The notes under the pieces are model-generated. The model saw only the letters and a program-made list of their open reading frames with translations, was not told the DNA's origin and made no database searches. Shown here one piece after another: positions 61,092 to 64,000 of a stretch of 64,000 bases of DNA. Made by a program: the position numbers and the translations under genes. Where the stretch lies: NCBI GenBank assembly GCA_014653385.1, contig JACWER010000007.1:1-64000 (forward strand), in the 5' to 3' direction. Every line of letters begins with the position of its first letter. The first letter of the stretch is position 1. This DNA comes from Pelagibacterales bacterium SAG-MED50 (GTDB lineage Bacteria > Pseudomonadota > Alphaproteobacteria > Pelagibacterales > Pelagibacteraceae).

Positions 61092-63743
61092 TTAAAAATT
61101 TAACGATACGTCTCGATGAACGGAGTTACATCTTGCAACAAATTTTGCCTGCTCTTTGGTTAATTTAGATTGTCTTCTTAAACCAATATTATGTTTAATT
61201 ACCTCATTATATTTCATTAACTCAGGTAACAAATTTTTATTCGCATCTTCTCTCCAAGAATTTTCCATGTTGAAGAGACTGAATGTATCTGAGCTTGCTG
61301 TCAATAATTCCTTCTCATTAACATCATCGCTATCTAAAATTGATATTAAGTCATCTAATTTATTTGCAAACTCTTCTGTGCCTGAAATTTCTCCCAATTT
61401 TTCAAAAAGATTATCAATAATTGGAATTGCGTTTTCATAATCTTTATTATTTATTACATATTTTAATTCATCAATTTTAGGTGAAAGTTCATTTAGTTTT
61501 TCATGATCTTGGATAAACATAACTATTTGATCTAAGTTGTCATAGGCCTCATCAACATTTTTTCTATATCTTTTAGTTCTTGTATTTTTTGCTTTTTGAA
61601 TAATCTTGAATTCTTCATTTTTAGATTTCCAAACTTCTGGTATTCCTTTGCTTAACTCATCAATTTCTAATTGATAATTTTCTATTTTAAGTTCTAATTT
61701 ATTTTTATCTGCAGCTTCTTCTGAATTTAAGTTTCTAATTTCAGACTCTAACTTTTCAATTCTCTTATTTAATTTTCTAATCTTTTTCTCTTTTTTTCTA
61801 ACTTTAAAGTGTAGATCTTTATAATCCTTAGCAAACAAATTGTACTCTTTCTCGGTCGTTTGCAGTTTTGTCACTAAAGCAAATGTACCTAAAGCATTAT
61901 CAAAATGCTCCTCAAAAATATCTAGCTTATCATTAGGAAGGTTTGAAGGGGTTAATTTTTGAAAACTATTAATAGCAGCCACAATTTTTTGTTCATCATT
62001 TTTATAAATATCAAACTTATATTCTTGTAAGCAATGTTGAAGTTTTGGATTTATTGGTGGTGGGGCAACTTTTGATGTTAAATATGTTCTTGCAGGCAAG
62101 TAATTTACTAATGTTGGGTAAAAACCTACAATTCCAAGTCCTATAAGCTGAAGAACTATAAAAGGCACAACACCTTTCCAGATGTTCAAAGTTGAAACTA
62201 ACTTAGATGCAACTCCTCTTAGATAAAATAAAGCAAAACCAAACGGTGGGGTTAAAAAAGAAGTTTGTAAATTAACACCAATCATCACTCCTAACCAGAT
62301 TGCACTAACATTTGCACCAGGTTCTGCCAACAATATTGGTGCAATTATAGGAACAACTACTACTGCAATTTCAATAAAATCTAAAAAGAAACCTAATACA
62401 AAGATTACAGCCATTACAACAATAAATTGAGTCCAAAAACCTCCTGGCAAATCTTGTAAAAAATCTCTAACTAATTCTTCACCACCAAACGCTCTAAAGC
62501 CAGAAGTTAACATTGCTGCTCCAAGAAGAATTATAAATACCATTGAGGTGGTCACACAAGTTTCGGTGACAACTTCTCTTAAAACATTGTTAATTTTATA
62601 AGTTCTCCAAAAACTCCAAGAGATCCCAATTAAAAAAATAATTGTAAAAAAACCAGTAACAAATATTGCAGTCAAATCCCTAGTTTCGATAGCTTTAATA
62701 TTTAAGTTGAAATTTTTAGAGAGAAAATAAATTGGAATGATTGATATAATGGAAACTATAATTGGATAGTATGCATCTTTTTTACCTTTATGAAGACGGT
62801 AGCCAGCCATCATTGTTGCACCTATCGCACCAATTGAACCAGCTTGATTTACTGTAGCAATACCCATTAGTATAGATCCAAGAACAGCAAAGATTAATGC
62901 AAGTGGAGGTATAATTACCATTAAAACTCTAATCCAAAATTTAGAGTCAAAATTGCCTTTAAATGGTACGGGTGGAGCTGCCTTAGGATTTAATCTTGCA
63001 TATACCAAAACATATATCATATACAAACCAACTAACACTAGACCAGGTAATAATGCTCCAAGAAACATATCCCCAGCACTAGTTGAGCCTACTCTAAGTT
63101 CACCTGGCATATTAAATTCACCAGTAACAATCTTGTAATCTGTCTGACGCATTGTGTTAGCTACATCTGCAGCGCTTGCTAATTGGTCTGCTATAATTAT
63201 TAAAACAATTGATGGTGGTATTATTTGACCCAATGTTCCAGATGAACATACAATTCCACTTGCGAGACTTTTGTCATATTTGTTATTCAGCATAGTTGGT
63301 AAAGAAATCAAACCCATTGCTATTACTGTTGCCCCAACTATACCTGTTGTTGCAGCAAGTAATGCACCAACAAAGATTACTGAAATACCTAATCCACCAG
63401 GAATAGGACCAAATAATTGACCCATAGTTACAAGAAGATCTTCTGCAATTTTTGATTTTTGCAACATAATTCCCATAAAAATAAATAATGGAATTGCAAT
63501 TAACGTATCAGTTTCGACATCCCAATAATTACTCCTAAAATTGGTAATACCGGCTGTAAGCCATTCTTTCGGACCATCTACAGCAAAATATGCACTTACA
63601 TCTCCCTCAAATAAATAACCAGCCAGAGCACCAAGACCAATTGATATTATCGCAGATCCAGGAAGTGCAAAGGCTACAGGGAACCCTGATGCTAGAGCGG
63701 AGATCATTATAATTACAAGTAAAGCTAAAAATAAATGTTCCAT
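61092..63743 (-). CDS. dctM: TRAP transporter large permease DctM with coiled-coil tail
   Basis: This 883-residue protein joins a DctM-type permease (about 1-555) to a soluble tail. The permease has PLFIFMGIMLQKSKIAEDLL, ATTGIVGATVIAMGLISLPTML, SGTLGQIIPPSIVLIIIADQL and the late LTPPFGFALFYLRGVA, typical of the large subunit. After PPPINPKLQ at 561 comes a 323-residue charged region with a strong coiled coil (about 628-701, KEKKIRKLNKRIEKLESEIR). DctM is normally about 425-500 residues. The small subunit is 3 bp upstream. The substrate cannot be named; a periplasmic binding protein is not in view. Confidence 0.88.
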   Translation of the reverse strand: MEHLFLALLVIIMISALASGFPVAFALPGSAIISIGLGALAGYLFEGDVSAYFAVDGPKEWLTAGITNFRSNYWDVETDTLIAIPLFIFMGIMLQKSKIAEDLLVTMGQLFGPIPGGLGISVIFVGALLAATTGIVGATVIAMGLISLPTMLNNKYDKSLASGIVCSSGTLGQIIPPSIVLIIIADQLASAADVANTMRQTDYKIVTGEFNMPGELRVGSTSAGDMFLGALLPGLVLVGLYMIYVLVYARLNPKAAPPVPFKGNFDSKFWIRVLMVIIPPLALIFAVLGSILMGIATVNQAGSIGAIGATMMAGYRLHKGKKDAYYPIIVSIISIIPIYFLSKNFNLNIKAIETRDLTAIFVTGFFTIIFLIGISWSFWRTYKINNVLREVVTETCVTTSMVFIILLGAAMLTSGFRAFGGEELVRDFLQDLPGGFWTQFIVVMAVIFVLGFFLDFIEIAVVVVPIIAPILLAEPGANVSAIWLGVMIGVNLQTSFLTPPFGFALFYLRGVASKLVSTLNIWKGVVPFIVLQLIGLGIVGFYPTLVNYLPARTYLTSKVAPPPINPKLQHCLQEYKFDIYKNDEQKIVAAINSFQKLTPSNLPNDKLDIFEEHFDNALGTFALVTKLQTTEKEYNLFAKDYKDLHFKVRKKEKKIRKLNKRIEKLESEIRNLNSEEAADKNKLELKIENYQLEIDELSKGIPEVWKSKNEEFKIIQKAKNTRTKRYRKNVDEAYDNLDQIVMFIQDHEKLNELSPKIDELKYVINNKDYENAIPIIDNLFEKLGEISGTEEFANKLDDLISILDSDDVNEKELLTASSDTFSLFNMENSWREDANKNLLPELMKYNEVIKHNIGLRRQSKLTKEQAKFVARCNSVHRDVSLNF

Positions 63744-63746
63744 TTT

Positions 63747-64000
63747 TTAATTTTTTAAAAGTTTGTGACTGCTATCCATAAAATAACTTGTAAATTGAAT
63801 TAACATAGTGACGGCGAACACGGCTAAATATACCGCCATTAAATAAAGTAAATATAATCCGTTTGAACCTTGTTGAGTAATTTCAAAGGAAATAACTGGG
63901 CCATTAATTATACTTGCCTTACCACCCATACCTAAGAATAAAATTATAAGACAGAGAGGGATACCAAATACAAATGATCCAATTGCATTGGTCCATGCTT
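63747..64000 (-). CDS. dctQ: TRAP transporter small permease DctQ (partial)
   Basis: The C-terminal 84 residues are visible; the frame stays open to the window end, so the start lies outside. Two hydrophobic segments (AIGSFVFGIPLCLIILFL and LYLLYLMAVYLAVFAVTMLI) fit a small TRAP subunit, and the position immediately before dctM supports it. The short internal ATG at 63929 is not the real start. Sequence identity alone would not be decisive. Confidence 0.75.
   Translation of the reverse strand, partial: AWTNAIGSFVFGIPLCLIILFLGMGGKASIINGPVISFEITQQGSNGLYLLYLMAVYLAVFAVTMLIQFTSYFMDSSHKLLKN

Noticed and set aside
61092-63743. Frameshift or misjoined assembly creating the long DctM
   Set aside because: The frame is open throughout, base composition does not change at the join, and the tail is a coherent helical protein.

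Overview
This window is a compact, A+T-rich chromosome segment from an alphaproteobacterium. The best fit is SAR11 (Candidatus Pelagibacter) or a close relative. Supporting signs are very high coding density with no gap above about 200 bases, many 1 to 11 bp gene overlaps, a class I lysyl-tRNA synthetase, a RegA/ActR-type regulator, a SAM-II riboswitch before metX, and a dmdA-dmdB-dmdC locus for dimethylsulfoniopropionate (DMSP). The predicted DmdA is 369 residues and close in sequence to what I remember of Pelagibacter DmdA. I see no tRNA, rRNA, IS element, prophage, toxin-antitoxin pair or CRISPR array.

Layout. 1-8450: the start of polA (minus), bioY, a RegA-like regulator, a polyamine operon (ornithine-decarboxylase-like, deoxyhypusine-synthase-like, agmatinase-like), then a minus-strand group yhhQ-rpmB and pyrD-lysS. 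8540-14367: trkH, ampG and an NlpC/P60 peptidase on plus, then tyrA and hisC on minus. 14559-23607: a plus-strand run with SAM-II riboswitch, metX-metW-gloB, rplU-rpmA-obg-proB-proA-nadD-rsfS-ctpA-rppH. 23600-56554: a 33-kb unbroken minus-strand run. In transcription order it is ffh-rpsP-trmD-rplS, leuC-leuD-leuB, dmdC-dmdB-hydrolase-dmdA, asd, sdhCDAB, mmsA, mdh, sucC-sucD-sucA-sucB-lpd, priA, atpHAGDC. 56716-58457: dapF and ftsY on plus. 58450-64000: a TRAP transporter (dctQ partial, dctM with a long cytoplasmic tail), an MFS carrier, a membrane-anchored hydrolase and a small secreted protein, all minus.

How the genes work together. The minus run puts most of the oxidative TCA cycle (2-oxoglutarate to oxaloacetate) beside the F1 part of ATP synthase. 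DMSP demethylation and methylmercaptopropionate breakdown sit immediately upstream, so a major marine carbon and sulfur source is physically linked to central energy metabolism. metX-metW and the SAM-sensing leader handle the methionine end of sulfur metabolism. ffh and ftsY, both parts of the signal recognition particle pathway, lie on either side of one structured intergenic region, with dapF between that region and ftsY.

Most worth a second look: the terminator-like hairpin in the leader of the polyamine operon; the deoxyhypusine-synthase homologue in a bacterium; the unassigned alpha/beta hydrolase inside the DMSP locus; the DctM protein with a 320-residue coiled-coil tail; the perfect 45-bp tandem repeats in rpsP and the related tail of rplS; the structured ffh/dapF intergenic region; and the fact that all five convergent gene pairs overlap by exactly 4 or 8 bp.
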